From Formicarius rufipectus (lineage: Eukaryota; Chordata; Aves; Passeriformes; Formicariidae), in contig VXAU01006136.1 of assembly GCA_013399695.1 (NCBI GenBank), positions 282,579-346,578 on the forward strand: 64,000 nt of DNA, written 5' to 3'. The notes under the pieces are model-generated. The model had not been told where the DNA came from, made no database searches, and saw only the letters and a list, made by a program, of their open reading frames with translations. Shown in pieces: positions 48,700 through 62,039 of this stretch (the stretch's first letter is position 1; every line of letters begins with the position of its first letter). Both the position numbers and the translations under genes were made by a program.

Positions 48700-51600
48700 G
48701 CAAGGTTCGTGCAGAGGTGGAGTAGGGCAGATGGGGAGGGGTCGCTGTGGGAGCAAGGAGTATGGGTCTACATTCTCATCCTTCCTTTACATACTAGTCT
48801 CTCTTGTTGCTGCCCTTACATGTGACTTTTGCTTATCTTCTCTGCAAGCTCCAGTATGAGTTAAAAGAAGATGCCCTCTAAAACTGCTCTCCCCACCATC
48901 AAGCACAGCTACCTCAGGCTTTGCAAGCAGTGTATGGAGGCAGATGATCCCCCCTGAGCTGCCCCTTGGGCAGGCTGGGGGGCCTGTCAATGCAACACCC
49001 CCATGTCATGGGGTGCTAGTGCTGCTCCGTTCCCCAGGGCTTTGGGGAGCAGAGCAGGGACATGGCGCCCTGCAATGTGGGATGACCTGGTGTGCCCCAG
49101 CTGCAGCTCTGGAGAGAGCAGCAGTTTGTGCATGGGTGCAGGGTGCTCCCTAAGAGGGCAGGTGTGGGTATGGGCGATTTTTAAGTGCTCGCCCATGCCT
49201 CCCCAAAGCAGCAGCTCTCATCACCTCCACGTATCCTGATTTTCTTTGATCCCTCACCACACCAACTTGTCTCCCAATCTTGGGTGGGGGTCTCAGCGGG
49301 TTAGGACAGGATGGAACAGGTTGAGGGCAGAGTGAGGAAACAGCCTGGAGATGGTGAGATCCACTTCAGGTTCTTCTTGGCTCAGCCTTATGTCCACAGG
49401 GGCAGATCTCAGCAAGTAAAAGGAAAGAAGCATGGTCAAAGCCACAACTGTTCTTCCCAGGGAACCTGGGCACTGATCTGTCATGACACACCTGCTGTGC
49501 CAGTTCTGGTGCCTGTTGTGAACCTTTTGCCAAATGAAGACCATCACTGGGCAAAGGATGGTGTCAGCAGCAGCCCCCATCCATCCCATTCTGGGCAAGG
49601 TTCTCAGGATAACTGCATTGTTGGCTGAGTTCTACATTGCACCTGTGCATGAAAGAGTGAAGAGATCATGGAGGGTTGGAAACTGCAGAGCAGGGGCAAA
49701 AATCCCAACCTGCCATCCCCAACGAATAATTCAGGCTTTGACTTTTTTTATCCTCATTTTGTATAAAAATTCTATCAGCCTATGAACCAGCACCCCATCT
49801 TCAAACCCTAACCTACAGGGGGAAAAGATGATGGAACTAATGTATGTGTTTCATCTACTGTTGGAGCTCAGCTGAGGCTGTTTCTTGTGCTTGGCTTGGA
49901 AGTGAGCAGGTGGACCTCGCTTCTGGTGCCAGAGCTGTGGAGCTGCACTTGGATTCCCACACTGGGCTCCTGTTGCCTGGGTTGGCACTGTGAATCGGTG
50001 TCTCTGCAATACCATGTGGGAGGTCTGCAGTTGATTCCCAGTGCTGTTTTCTCATTGCCCCAAGCTGGCAGAGGGTGGGAGCACTGTACAGACAGCACTG
50101 CTTATCTCTGCAATGGGCTCCATTCCATATTCCCATCTTTTGCTCTTTAAGATGCACAAAAACTGCCTATGAGATAGTCCAGCTTGAGGACTGATCCCTA
50201 GAGGCTTAATCTTCTTGGCCTTTAGGGAGGCCTCAGGTCTACTCTGCCTGTATTCGGCAGCACGGTTTGGTGGGCCGTGGGGAGGGAGAGTTATCTTGCA
50301 GCTGGAGAACATGCAGAGGTCTTCTCTTTTTTTTTTTTTTTTTAAATTTTCTTAGTGTAAGCTGCAATTTATCACAAATGGATTAGTTAATAGAAGAGGT
50401 GGACTGGGTGATGCCTAATCCACCATGGAATTCTTGTAGTATCCGCTCTGCCTGACACTGGGGCTCTAGGACTGCCTGACTCTTGATTCTGTGCTTAGCT
50501 TTCTTTGATATATATTTATACTTGATAGAAAAGCATAAAGGAATTGGGAGAAACATGGATGATCAGTTACTTGCTATTACTGTCATCCATCCTCTGTCCA
50601 CCTGTTCACTGGAGCTCTTTAAACCACAGTGAATCAACTTATTAATCTTGCCGCTCTGCCGCAGTCAGATGGACTAGCTACAGCCCTGGGTACCTCCCTG
50701 CATAAGATGAAATGGCAGTATGAAGATAACAGCACTGAAATATGTGGAAGGGAAACCAGAGGAGAATAAGATATTTGAAGCTAAGCGTGGTCCACCTGCT
50801 ACAATTGTCTTATCCCTTCTTCTGAGACTTGTGTTTCTGCTTTGGCAAAGTACCTCGTAATGGGAACTAAAAAACCCATTTTTCTGACCACAGAGGGACC
50901 TCCATCATCCCTCACACTTAACCTTCTTGCTTGTCTGTTTATATAGAAATAGGAAACGATGTTGGTGGAAGGGATGGATTGGTGCTTGCTCTGGCAAAAT
51001 TAGTGCCATAGCGCTAACCATCTGGGAACTCGGAGATTGACCCAGCTGGATTAAATGACAAAGATACCTTTCACGTTGGGGAAAAAAGAAATCCAAGTGA
51101 ACCCACCCTTTATTGATGTGGACCCCATTGCTCCCTTAAGCTGCAGACTACAAGCGCACGGCTAGATTTATACTTTGGAGTGTGAACTGGGGTGTGTAAA
51201 AGTCGACCTAATGTACAGTGGTGATCTGTGCAAACCAGGCAGTATACCTCCGCATGCCGGAGGTCACTGCAGAGAAAAAATCCCCTCCCTATGCACTCAG
51301 AAACAAATGTGTGGCACAAGACAGTGTGAAAACTGTGCTGTGATCACATCAGTTCAAAACATGGCTAATTTGGACTTCCTGAGGCAAGGTTGCCTTTTAT
51401 TTAATGTTTTCTTGAAAGCCGGAGAGATCACTGACTCTGGGCAGGAGGAAGGACTGACTTAACTTTTTAAAAATTTTTACACATACATTCATGTGAGGGG
51501 AATAAATATTTTGCCTTTTCTGTACGCAGGGTCACTAAAGGGGGGAAAGAGAAAGGGTGCATTTTCTGAGACTCAACTGCCAGCTGATTCTTCTAGTACT

Positions 51601-52499
51601 GCAAGTGTTCGAAGACTGCAAAGTATCCTGGGCAGCTCTCTTCCCTTTCTAACACAAGCAGTCAAAGACTGTGTTTCAGAGCTGCCAGTATAGATGGATT
51701 GATAAACATCTGGGGAAATAGAAAAATTTTGAATGAAGTGTGGCAATTAGCCGAAAGTGAAGGGATACAAAGGTGAGACCTCTGCAGCATTCACTCCCTA
51801 TACCTTAAAGCCCATCCACAAGGAAGGATCAGAACTGAAAAGTCACTGAAAGTGACTCAGGTGAAAGGTTAGGCTGCCAGTTCTGAATCCTGAGGATGTT
51901 TCTGTACTCCAGAGCACATACAGTGTCATTAACATTGGTGTGCATGGCTGTGCTAAAATATTTATAGGGAAGAAACATTCTTAAGAGACAAACATGAATT
52001 TTATTTTCATGCTTATGTTTTTATCTCTGTTGATTGCTTGTTCACTAAACTAGGTTGGGACTACCAGGTTATCTGGCCTGAATAGTCCATGTGACATGGC
52101 TCACTCCTGCTCACCCCTGGCATGCTGGGCATGTAGCAGCTCACCTCCAGTTAACTCTCCATGTGACAAAGTTACTTCTCAAGGTAGCAGTCAGCCTACA
52201 CTACTTTGTCAGTGTGTGGCTATCTAGTTATGGGAATAATTCTTGCTTACTAACATTTCTGGTCTGGAATTCAACCACTGATCAAGAAATGAAGCAGTCT
52301 AGCTACCACCATCCTCCTCTAGACCTGCTTTCCAGCCCATGTGTGAGCTCTGTATACAATCCTACTTGCTCAGAATAGTGAAATGACTGTCTAGCAGCTA
52401 TTTGCAGATTTGGTTAAGCCCTGTTTAGATAACTGTTCTGTTTGAGGGCTGCACTCCTAAGGAAGGGAAGGACTGGTGAGAGTGTGGAGGAGTGAACTA
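48700..52499. other. Non-genic sequence downstream of the CpG island
   Basis: Presumably intron of the CpG-island gene if that gene runs in the plus direction. No exon-like segment stood out. A T17 run is at 50327-50343, followed by an AT-rich patch. Confidence 0.5.
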
Positions 52500-52740
52500 A
52501 GACAATGATCACAGAGCATAGAAAACAAGACCTGTAAAGAAGGGTTGAGAGCCACAGAAGCTCAGTCTGGAGAAAAGACAACTGTGGGTGGATCCTAAAC
52601 TGTCTGCAAATACATAAAAGACTGCTACAGAAAGAGGACAGGGGCCAATTATTCTCATTAGTCACAGAGGACAGATCAGGAAATAAATGAGTTCAAGATG
52701 AAGCAGAGAGAATACAGATTAAACATCAAATTAAATGTTT
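52500..52740 (+). mobile_element. Old CR1 LINE fragment, plus orientation
   Basis: Shows the CR1 order GAGAGCCACAGAAGCTCAGT, TCTGGAGAAAAGAC, a block on CTACAGAAAGAGGACAGGGG (52623-52642), CCAATTATTCTCATTAGTCA and a diverged GAAATAAATGAGTTCAAGATG-like stretch. Strong divergence marks an ancient copy. Confidence 0.85.
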
Positions 52741-55700
52741 ACTGCAATAATGTTTTAGTGACAGTAGAAGATTGCTGATAATTTTGGCAGATTAGCTTTG
52801 ACTGACGATATCTAAAGCTAGATGTAGGTGCTGAACTATCATGATTTTGTATCTAATAAAGCCTGTCTCCAGTGAACCTTAGATCATGGTATTCGCATGC
52901 TTAGCCAAAGAACTTCGGAAGAAGGATAATGAGATTGATCTGTGCTGTATGCAGGAGAGGGGGATTGACTGTCCCATTGGAGGAACCTGATTGAGTTGGG
53001 CCCTGTGCTCCAAAGCTCATCTGCTACCTGTAGGAGTCAAAATGATGGTGTTGACTGGTGGCACAGCTTGAGTATATCAGGAGCTCCCAAAAGATATCTG
53101 GTTTACAATACCTTTGGTACATTGTGGCAGCACATCCTGTTCAGGTGGAGAGCTAGAGTTTCAGTATACGAGTTGGGGCAGAAGAGTCTTACAAAGGTCT
53201 TCCACATAAATTATGCTTTTAGCATTTGCAAGCACCGTTCTTGAATCCTGGGATAAGTTGGGCCGTTCTGGATGGAGACCATGTCCCTTTCATTAAGAAT
53301 CTTTACCTGTCCATAGCCATTGCTTTCAAGGTTTTACACTATCACAGCATCTGAATAGCTAGGGTGCCAAAACCCCACACTGCCAGAGGAGGTGACTTTA
53401 CCATCACATACTGAATGAAATGCAAATTCACACTTTGCTATTTCATGATGTCATTCTTTTGTCTTGCAAGATGAGACACCGTTCAAAGATGTCTTCTGTT
53501 TACTTATCTTTGCTGCTTCTAGAAGAGAAAATAGGATAGGGACAGTCATATGCACTGTGGTTTCTGAGAATCATCACTTCAGTAGCCAGCCTTCACAATC
53601 ACACCTCTCTGTAATCTCAGTTGGAGTAGCTTCCTGTGCCTGTTTGGGGTTTGGATGGGTGGCTCTGTTAATGGGTTCAGTGAGGGGTCTCCCTACTTTG
53701 ATTGCATAGAGATTCCTGTGCTGGTAGCTGAGATGGCTGAAAGTGCAATTTTGAAATAGTGAATTTGGCTGGCATTGGGAACATGCTGTGTGGCCTAAGG
53801 CCTGTGCCAGTTTATATCCTCCTGTGCGTCAGCAGAAGTGGTGACTGTGGTGCAGCCTTGCTGGTGGACCACACTATTTTTTAACAGAGCAACAAGCATG
53901 TAATTCTGATGTCTCGTGTTTTTTGTAGGAATCGTGAGTTTTCTGTACAGGTATCCATGACATACTCAAATTCCAATGGAGGTGATTACACAATAAGCTC
54001 TCTTTTTTATTATATTTGGATTTAGCATTTTTATTTCACCTCTTAACCTAATCTCTTAGAGTTGCCATGCACTGTTGAGGAGCTTATATACACAACTCTC
54101 TCACTTGGATGTAGTTTCTTGCATGTGTGACCTCTGAAAAATTTTGAGGATTTTGCAAAAGGAAACAAATGTAAAACACATTAAGTTAGTAAATTATTAA
54201 TAGCGAACTATTTCAAAATAGACTAGGATGTGAGATGGTTGCTCAGAGTTAGCTGAGACAGAAAAGATCTGGTGTCACAAACCTGATAATAATTTACTAG
54301 TGCAAATACTATGCCTTACATGGTAGCTAATGACCTAATGAACAGAAAATTGTTTTCAGGTGATAGGCATGATAGCCTCATGATAGCTTAAAACTGCAGC
54401 GGTCTGTTGTTATTCCTGACTGTGGGACATCAACAAGACACAGCAGGGTATGGGTATTCTAGAAAGTGAAGCCTGCCATAGTAAGGGACTGTGGTTTCAC
54501 TCTGTCACATGGGACTTCTGCTACTGTGGTGTTCGTAGCTGGGAACAAGGTCCTGGAGATACACAGTGGAATGTGAAAGGAGGAAGTCCTAAATTAATAC
54601 TACCTGGAAATGAGTTGCAAAGAGGTGATCCCTCTGATTCCAAGGGCAGTTCCAACTCTTTACAGTGTCTGAGGGTAGGTAGTTTTGAAACCTGTGCAGT
54701 GAGAAGAGTGGCTCCACTGCTTCATGGAAAGGTATCTGGATGCTGCTAGGTGCTCCAGGAGGAAGACGGAGAAAGGGTTGCTGCTGTAAATCTCTGTGTG
54801 CCAGGTAAAGCAGAATGTTGTTTAACTGTACACAGCTGGATTGGGGAGTTTTTGTCACAAGACGCTGCTGAGAAATACATTTGAAGTGCATTGTGGCAGA
54901 GAAAATGGACTAGGATGCACTAACTCGCGGCTACTTGCACGTAGGCGTACGCTGGTATGGAAAGCACGTGGGAAGGATCTGCATATCCCTCCACCCCTCT
55001 GTCTCCTCCTCTATAATTCTCTGTTATTGCTGGCTGCTGTAGTCAGTGGCCTAAGTATCTCAGGGGAGATTCCCTCGTGTCAGACGTGTTTCAGCAGTGG
55101 CAAGCAATATCAGAGGCTGACAATCCCCAAGGGAGAGTCTAATGAAAGCAACAGAATGACATAATCTGTTCTCACAGTCACTCCCGTTCAGTTCTTCATG
55201 TTTTTGGTGCAACTTGAAATTGCCCTCTAATTTATTACTGAAAAGGTGAATATATATAATTAAAATTATGTAGATAGTGTCCTGAAGTGTAGAAAGTCAA
55301 AGAATAAAATCAGCTTAGATGTGGTCTGCGGTACCATATCTTTCTGGGAGGAAGCTTTTCAGACTCCATCTGAAAGTACCAAAGTGGTAAATGCCACAAA
55401 AGTATAAATAGAATCTCAAAAAAGACATTGCAATAACTCCATTACATGATGGGGAACTGGCATGCTAAACAGGAAGAGATAGAAACTAAGTAACTTAGAA
55501 AAATAGGGTAGCTGTGGGATGGCTGCCTTGAAAGATATAGTGACGCTTGCAGAAAGTAAATTTTCAAACCAGTAATGCAGAGAGAGGTGCAAGAATTATG
55601 CATTTTCCATTTTTAATTTGCACTATTTCAGCAGGGAGTAAAGGGGCTAGAAGACTCTCTGAACTTCAGGACTCAGAACGTTGCAGGTGATGAGTGCCTG

Positions 55701-56023
55701 TGCCTTGGTGCTCTGTGAGCTGGATGCTCACAGCAGTATCTAACACAAGCAACCTTTTCTGTGCAATGGCTTTGTTCTTACTGGAGAGAGTAATAACTTT
55801 CAGAAATTATGAGATGCATAACAGGAGATGAGTGTTGGTTAACAGCTATACCTTGCCTTAATAGTCTTTTCTTTTGTTAGAACATTTTTTTTGGTGGGGG
55901 GAGGAGGGCACGGATTGATTCCTGACTTCAGGTTTTTGCATTAGAGATGGTGTTCAAGGTTTTTGATGGAAGAGATTTGTAATGGAGTTAATGTTGCAGG
56001 AAATGGGTTAGCTGCCCCAGAGT

Positions 56024-56055
56024 GGGGGGGAGGAGGAGGGGAAGGAGTGGGGGGG
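56024..56055 (+). repeat. G-rich tract, G-quadruplex candidate
   Basis: Two G7 runs flank AGGAGGAGGGG-type purine sequence, giving at least four usable G-tracts within 32 bp. It lies outside any CpG island, in otherwise AT-leaning DNA. Confidence 0.8.
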
Positions 56056-56271
56056 ATCAAGGAAAAAAAGTGATTTTGCTAGTTCTGCAATGAGATTAAT
56101 GAGTTTCATGTGTAAGCAGAGAAAAGAATAGCTAACAGCCTAGTAGGCAGAAAACTGAGTTTTGAGTGATGCATTCCTATTCTGCATACTTCGAAGTGGA
56201 GACTTGTTCCCAAGGCTCTCCTAGCTAAGATGAGAGCTTGGACCACTGGGTTCTCTGCAGTAATGCTTTCT

Positions 56272-56301
56272 CAGTTGGAACTTTTCCAGTTGGAACTGTT
56301 C
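56272..56301. repeat. 15-bp tandem duplication
   Basis: CAGTTGGAACTTTTC is followed by CAGTTGGAACTGTTC (14 of 15 identical). Confidence 0.9.
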
Positions 56302-58831
56302 TACTTTATATAAATGCCTATTCATTGTGCTGGAGAGGGAGTGCTCTAACGACTGGGTTTTGGAGGTAGTTTGTTTCTTTGGCCTGATATAAAGTAATTA
56401 CTTATAAAAAGGGAGATTACTTCAGTGTGAAAGAAACGGAGGTGCAGGTTCTGTAGCCCAGAGGCAGTAGAGTCCTTTGAGACATGGGAGACATAGAAGC
56501 TAATTCTCCCTCTAACTTAGTGCAGGTTAGTTCTTGTTCTTCTTTAGATGCATTTGTTTTTTCCCAATGACAACAAAATGTCTCATTTAGCATTGAGTTC
56601 CAGTGCTGACTCCAAGTGGGGGGAAAAAAAAAAAGACAGGAAGAGGTTAATTCCCAGGGAACAAGGGTGTAATTCTCAAGCAAATGCTCTTAAACAAAAG
56701 ATGAGAGATGAGAACTACAGACTCTGTGTCAGGAAACCAGAGTTACTGCTTCAATGCAATTTTTTTATGATTTCCTGTAAGGTGTAGGTAGCTATTTAAA
56801 ATTGTCTCTGGATCTTTAAAATCCCTTGGGATTTTCATTCCTGCAGTTCATATCCCTTGGTATATCTCCTCTCATTGTTCATTATGCATTTGTTTTTATA
56901 AGCTTGGTGAAATGTCTGACTTTTATATGGAAAGGGGAGTTCTTCCAGAAGTGAACGCTAGCTGTGGGAGACTTGTTTCCAGAGGATCTCCAGGGAGTCA
57001 GTGGAGAAAGACAGGGTCCTTCAAAGGGCATTGTAGAGCAGGAGCTCCATGAATGTGCTCCAGCTTGCCCTCTAGAGACACAATCCCTATTGCTTACAAA
57101 GGCAGCCTACATACATGAGCTTCTTAAAATCTTTTAAGTCTCTCTTTGTCTGTGTATGCATTTTAGGGATGTACTAGGTTGGAGGCTAGAAAAGGGAGAA
57201 GGTGTGTTAAATTATTGCTCTACTATTACCCAGTTTTGAAAATAGTCATGTTCCAAAATCTCCTAATGCCTGGTCCTCTGTCTTGTATTTTTCCAGTAGA
57301 AGAAAACTGGCACCTGATAGTCCATCTCTTCTTGAACATGAAAGCCTGGGGATTCCTCAGTCTGGGTCTGATGTAAATAATTCCCAAATGTGATTTGAAT
57401 TTGCAAGAAACAGCGGTGTCCATATAGCTGAGCCCAGTCACAATCTATGGACTTACACCTTCATTTCTAACCAGAGGGCAGCAACTTGGCTGTTGACATG
57501 ACCAGGTATAGAGCTGGTCTTTGACATGCCACAGCGAACTGTTTCTCAGGATGCTACAGGAAGGCTAAGGAGAGATGACCAGGGCTTTTATCACCACTGT
57601 CCCAGGAAGGAGATGGTTTAAGAATGACATTTTATTATATGTCTTTGTCCATCTTAACCTGCATGCATTTAGAAGCATTATCCATCTCCATGAAGGCAGA
57701 TCTTTCCTCAGAAAATATTGCTTGCATAATGAAGCATAAAAATCAAATGAAACAGGAAATTAGAGAGAAGGTTTGCCCTTCACCTCGCCCTTTACCTCTA
57801 AGTGAACAGTGTAATACAGAAATCCATGTATGTTCTCTGACGTGAGAATCTTCTGTGATACTGTAGTGGCAGGACAAATTGCAATGTGTACCTATACAGG
57901 GGTGCAGCTGCAGCCCAGAAACTGGATCCACTGTCTCTTTGAGATGGGCAATCTTGGCAGACTTTGGATGTCTGCTCTGTGGTATGAAACACAAGGGATT
58001 GCAATATTTATTTGAATCAGGTTCATTTTGAAGTATTATTGTTTATAAACTTGTTCACTTTTGTAATTGGAGGAACATTGTAAAGAGCTTTTGAGGTACT
58101 GCCTATGTTGCTGTTTTGATTGCCTATGATGAATGCTGCATAAATCTTTCATGTTAATAGAATGGGTGTTATTTTTTGGTTTTGTGTTCAATTATTTCCT
58201 TTTTTATTTTTGAACATTAAATGGCATTATAAGGATACCAACTGATTCTTAAACACTTCTTTTTCCATATAAGTTTTCAAGTGTTTTCTTGATCATATAA
58301 TGTATAGCTTTTCCTGCAGTATAAAACAGCAATAAGTATGGAATCTTGTTGGCATTCAGTTTTAGGATCAGGTTGTGCTGAGTTTCCTCCCCCAAATCCT
58401 CATGGACTGTGCCCAGGAGAGAAAAATTAGTATTCTTTGGTAAGAACTGCTTAAAATTACTGTATTTAGCATAGCTGAAATTTCTATTTGAACAAAATTT
58501 GAGATTTTTAAAGCAACTTAATTGTGTTTCCTCATAATCTGAACTACTTTGAAAGAGTAATATAAAATGATGGTTTGAGAGCTGCAGGATAAAATCTGAT
58601 GGAAAATCATAGAACTTGATTTTACTGTCAGAGATCCAGAGGGAGAGAAAAAAGAAAATGTTTAAGACTTAAATTCCCTTTAAAACTCCTGATTTCCCTG
58701 TAGGGTGTCTATATACTTAGTAGCAGAAAGACAATGTTCAGTCCAATGCTCCCCCTGGATAGGACAAATCTTTAGGTGAAGCCTGGGGTTTTAAGGAGTT
58801 CATATGCAAAAGACACAACTTGAACCTTGGC

Positions 58832-59332
58832 TTTATTGAAATGCCACATTTATTACACCAGCTAAAGAAATAAAGAACTTGGATAAAAGCATCTAGAGAT
58901 AGTATATTCAGTGAAAGATCAGCGTAACAATGTAAAGAGAAGGTAAATTTCACTTGGAAGCAGGAAGTTAAGCTGTGCCTCAATATAACTGGAAACAAAA
59001 TATGAAACATTTTTACTGGCAAACAGAAGAACCTACTGGGGAATAGCCCTAGAACCTTGAGCAGCACTTGCAGGGCACCGAGTGGATGGAGTTCCTCAGT
59101 GCAAACCTGAAGGGCATGGAGAAGGTGTAATTGACAGTCATCTCATTGCATGCTAGATCAGGATGGTAAGAGCCACACTAAGGTTTTTCTTGGCCGCAGT
59201 CAGCTCCCAGTAGCCTGAAGCCAAGCTGACCTTCTCATCCTGGTTGAGTTGGTCCAGTGTATGCTGATCAGAATCGAGCAGAAAGTGACTGTCCGGGAGA
59301 TATGGTCGTGGTTTGGATGGACTTCCTCTCCT
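58832..59332 (-). CDS. Candidate terminal exon or retrocopy, minus strand, unidentified
   Basis: On the minus strand a 59-codon frame runs from 59332 to a TAG at 59155-59153. Its end reads DQHTLDQLNQDEKVSLASGY followed by WELTAAKKNLSVALTILI. The composition and charged/hydrophobic alternation look protein-like, unlike most frames in the window. Downstream on the same strand two AATAAA signals (58854-58849 and 58837-58832) would end a 3' UTR of about 315 nt. The upstream AG at the 5' edge (59334-59333) lacks a good pyrimidine tract, an in-frame TAG lies just before it, and no A-tail follows the AATAAA. It may thus be a decayed retrocopy, a genuine last exon or chance. I do not recognise the protein. 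Confidence 0.25.
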
Positions 59333-59339
59333 CTAGATA

Positions 59340-61423
59340 TATGCATAGGTCTGTTCTTTCTTTTCAGGCTAGAAGCATGCCAAGATCTTGCAGACTAGTC
59401 TGCTGAAGGGGGACCCATGGGCTTCGACTAAGTGCAAAATGTGGGAGATGTGCATGTTTGCATCTATACCATCTCATGTTTTCTGAAAATACGAAGGATG
59501 GACACATTTTTGTGTTTTTATGCAACCCACTTTGTTTTCTCTCTCTTCTCAAACCAATGCTATTATGAATATCTTTGGTGGTGCTAATGACTGTCATGAA
59601 TTCAGCCAATTCACATGCTTTTCAAGTGACTTGAGTTGTACTGAGCCTCTTCCATCACTTCTGAGTCTGGAAAGTTAATCAGAAAGCCTTCTCTTGATGC
59701 TGGTGAGGAGGAAGTGGGCTGGCATTGGTTCTGAGAATAGGTTGTGTCAGGGAGACAGATTTATACACCTTGCTGGACTTTCACTGGCAGTGAATTGCAT
59801 TCTAGTCCTGGTAAAGCCTGGACCATGAAGGACTGAGAGAGCTGACATAAATTTACCAGCACTAGCAGTACCTATTCATGGGAGAGGATGGGAGGGAGTA
59901 GCTATTGCTTTATTTTGGACTCTTTTCTAGGAAGAGGAAAGCTGATGCTACAACCCACTCAATATGGTAAATGTGCCCCCTTCATCTGGGTCCTAGAAGC
60001 ATAGTGGCAAGGACCCCCGAAACACTTATTTATGAGCCATAGCTGCCTTGTGGCTATTGTAAGCTGGACTGTGCTGAGCAGCATCTCTCCCACAGAGATG
60101 AGCAGCCATAGAGGCAATGAATCAATGCTGCACAGAGGTGGCTCTCCACCCTCCCCTAACCCTGTGGCACTTCACCTTCCCCTTGCTCCTCCATCTTCTT
60201 TCCTCCTCCTCCAGTCTGGACAAGCCTAGCTGGGCTTCATTCTGTCATCCCCAGCTTGAGGCTAGGGCAGTCCTGCAGGTGACTAATGCAGCTGGGAGGC
60301 AAAGCCACCATGTCTCATTGCCTTAGAACTGATTTGGGAGTTGTTGGAGGGTCTGGTGAGCGGGAGCTGGAGGGGCAGGGCAAGAGTTTTGAAGGACATT
60401 TTAAAGAGACAAAGTTTGGAGGAGAGGAAAGGGTTTTTTCTTTTTGCATCCTAAAAACTCTTTGCCCCCAGGTCCTGCTTCTTTAATTGTCCAATGCTCA
60501 GGCAGCATCTGGTGTGCTTTGCAAAATGTGATGTCTCGCAGAAAGGCTTTGAAGTAGCCTACCACTTTCCCCCTCCTTTTGGGATGAAGCAGGAAGGGAA
60601 CCTTTGACGCTGCCATTCAGAGAAAGCCTACGTTCCAACTATTAGGAAGATACCATGCCCACTTTGAGGGTGTGCACAGAGAAAGGCAGTGTACAGAAAT
60701 GCATGCCAGCAGCGATGCATTTGAGTGATGCTTAATCAGCACTTGTTCAGAGCTCCCACCTGTTGTCACAGGGCCTTGTGTAGGTCTCCAGGGCCCACTG
60801 CTTTTTCTGAAAGCAGCGAAGCTGTCATGCAGTGGAACAATGTTGATGGCCACCAAAGCTGAACTGCACCAAAACTGAAAACCTTTTGGCAATTTTAGTG
60901 CGGTACTAATGATGGGGACAGGTGTGTGAAGAATCCATATTGCCTTGTAAATTTAGGGATGTGCCTTGACTTTACTCTGATGCCAAACCGTGTGCCTTTC
61001 TTTTGTGAGAGTATTTCCATTGGAAATCAGAGGTTTGAGATACATAGCTAGCTAAGCAGTCATACCTCAGAATAGGATTTGGGGATTAGCAGAGTGGATA
61101 GTAAATTGAATAGTAGGAGTTAAAATCAGACTATGCTTCAAAAGAAAGCAGAGATGAGAGGTACACCCCTGGAAAGCAGTAATACCTGAAATGGTCCTGG
61201 GGTTACCCTGGTTAGCAAATGAGATACGGGCTCAAAATACAATGCAGCAACAAAGAGACTGATGTGATTTCTGGATTGCATAAACAGAACTGTTGTGTCT
61301 CAAAGTAAGGAAGTGTCTTCTTTTTGTTTCTATTCATGTTTTCTTCATGTGCCTGATCTGAGTGTACCTAGGCTAATTTCTGGAGAACCTAGTGCCCCAA
61401 AGATGGCAGCAAATTAGAATGAA
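59340..61423. other. Non-genic sequence
   Basis: Unique sequence; no gene or dispersed repeat recognised. Confidence 0.5.
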
Positions 61424-61600
61424 TTCAGTGGAGCAACAAAAATGATTAAGATGCTGGAGGGCTTGATCTAAGAGGGAAGATTAAAGTAAGTAATTACATT
61501 TAGCTTGGCCAAATGACAATTAAAAGAGAGATGTGATGACTGCCTTAAAGTGTGTGCTCAAGAGTGTAAATAGAGAGGAGATGGGACTAGAAGGAGGGAT
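61424..61600 (+). mobile_element. Old CR1 LINE fragment, plus orientation
   Basis: GAGCAACAAAAATGATTAAG (61431-61450) followed by GCTGGAGGGCTTGATCTAAG, GGAAGATTAAAG, TTTAGCTTGGCC, a TGATGACTGCCTTAAAGT-like block and AGAGGAGATGG is the standard CR1 order just upstream of the 3' end in old families. The copy is diverged. Confidence 0.85.
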
Positions 61601-62039
61601 TGTTTAGTGCCGTCGGAGTGGCTGTTGGTTAGATGCCTGGTCTGCACTGCTAGGGGAGTTGTGTAGGAGCCTAACCAGAAACAGAAGTAGCTGTAGCCAA
61701 ACAATAGCAGCAAGCTAAACAAAAGAAAGAGCTGACTAGACAGCACAGTTCCTGTTGTGAAATGTGGCAGAGGCTAAAGTACTATTTCCAGGGAAGTGAT
61801 GGTCGTCTCTGGGAGCTTTGCTACAAAGAATGTCCAGAATTCTTCAGGAGAGGAGGGAAAGGATGTGATGACAGTAGTCCTGCTCCTCTGTTTTGCAGGA
61901 CCACTTATCCTCTGTTGTTTTTTCTGTGAATATGTAGTGTTGCATCCATGTCAGGGTATGGTGTTTTTAAAACAATTTGCAGGCTGGAGCGGGAGCAAAC
62001 AAGGGGATGGAATAGATGACACTAGACACTAACTCATGT

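Larger units (their letters stand above)
44410..48700 (+). promoter_or_regulatory. CpG island promoter region
   Basis: CpG is rare across the rest of the window but frequent here, in three blocks: about 44660-45060, 45560-45960 and 47090-48600. Between them lie AT-rich patches (45080-45115 with TAATTATTATTAATCATG, 45985-46030, 46230-46265) that look like homeodomain-type sites in conserved promoter DNA. Sp1-type GGGCGG/CCGCCC elements occur in the blocks (for example GGCGGGCGGGG near 45861). No canonical TATA box dominates. Such compound islands with AT-rich inserts are typical of developmental-regulator genes in vertebrates. Transcription in the plus direction is inferred from the exon at 46162-46594. 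The gene is not identified. Confidence 0.85.
52800..58830. other. Non-genic sequence
   Basis: No gene recognised. Contains a small isolated CpG cluster (54920-54970), a G-rich strip (55890-56055) and a 15-bp tandem duplication at 56272. The 107-codon frame around 54841-55164 begins at TTG and has a leucine-rich centre, but no recognisable domain. Confidence 0.5.
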
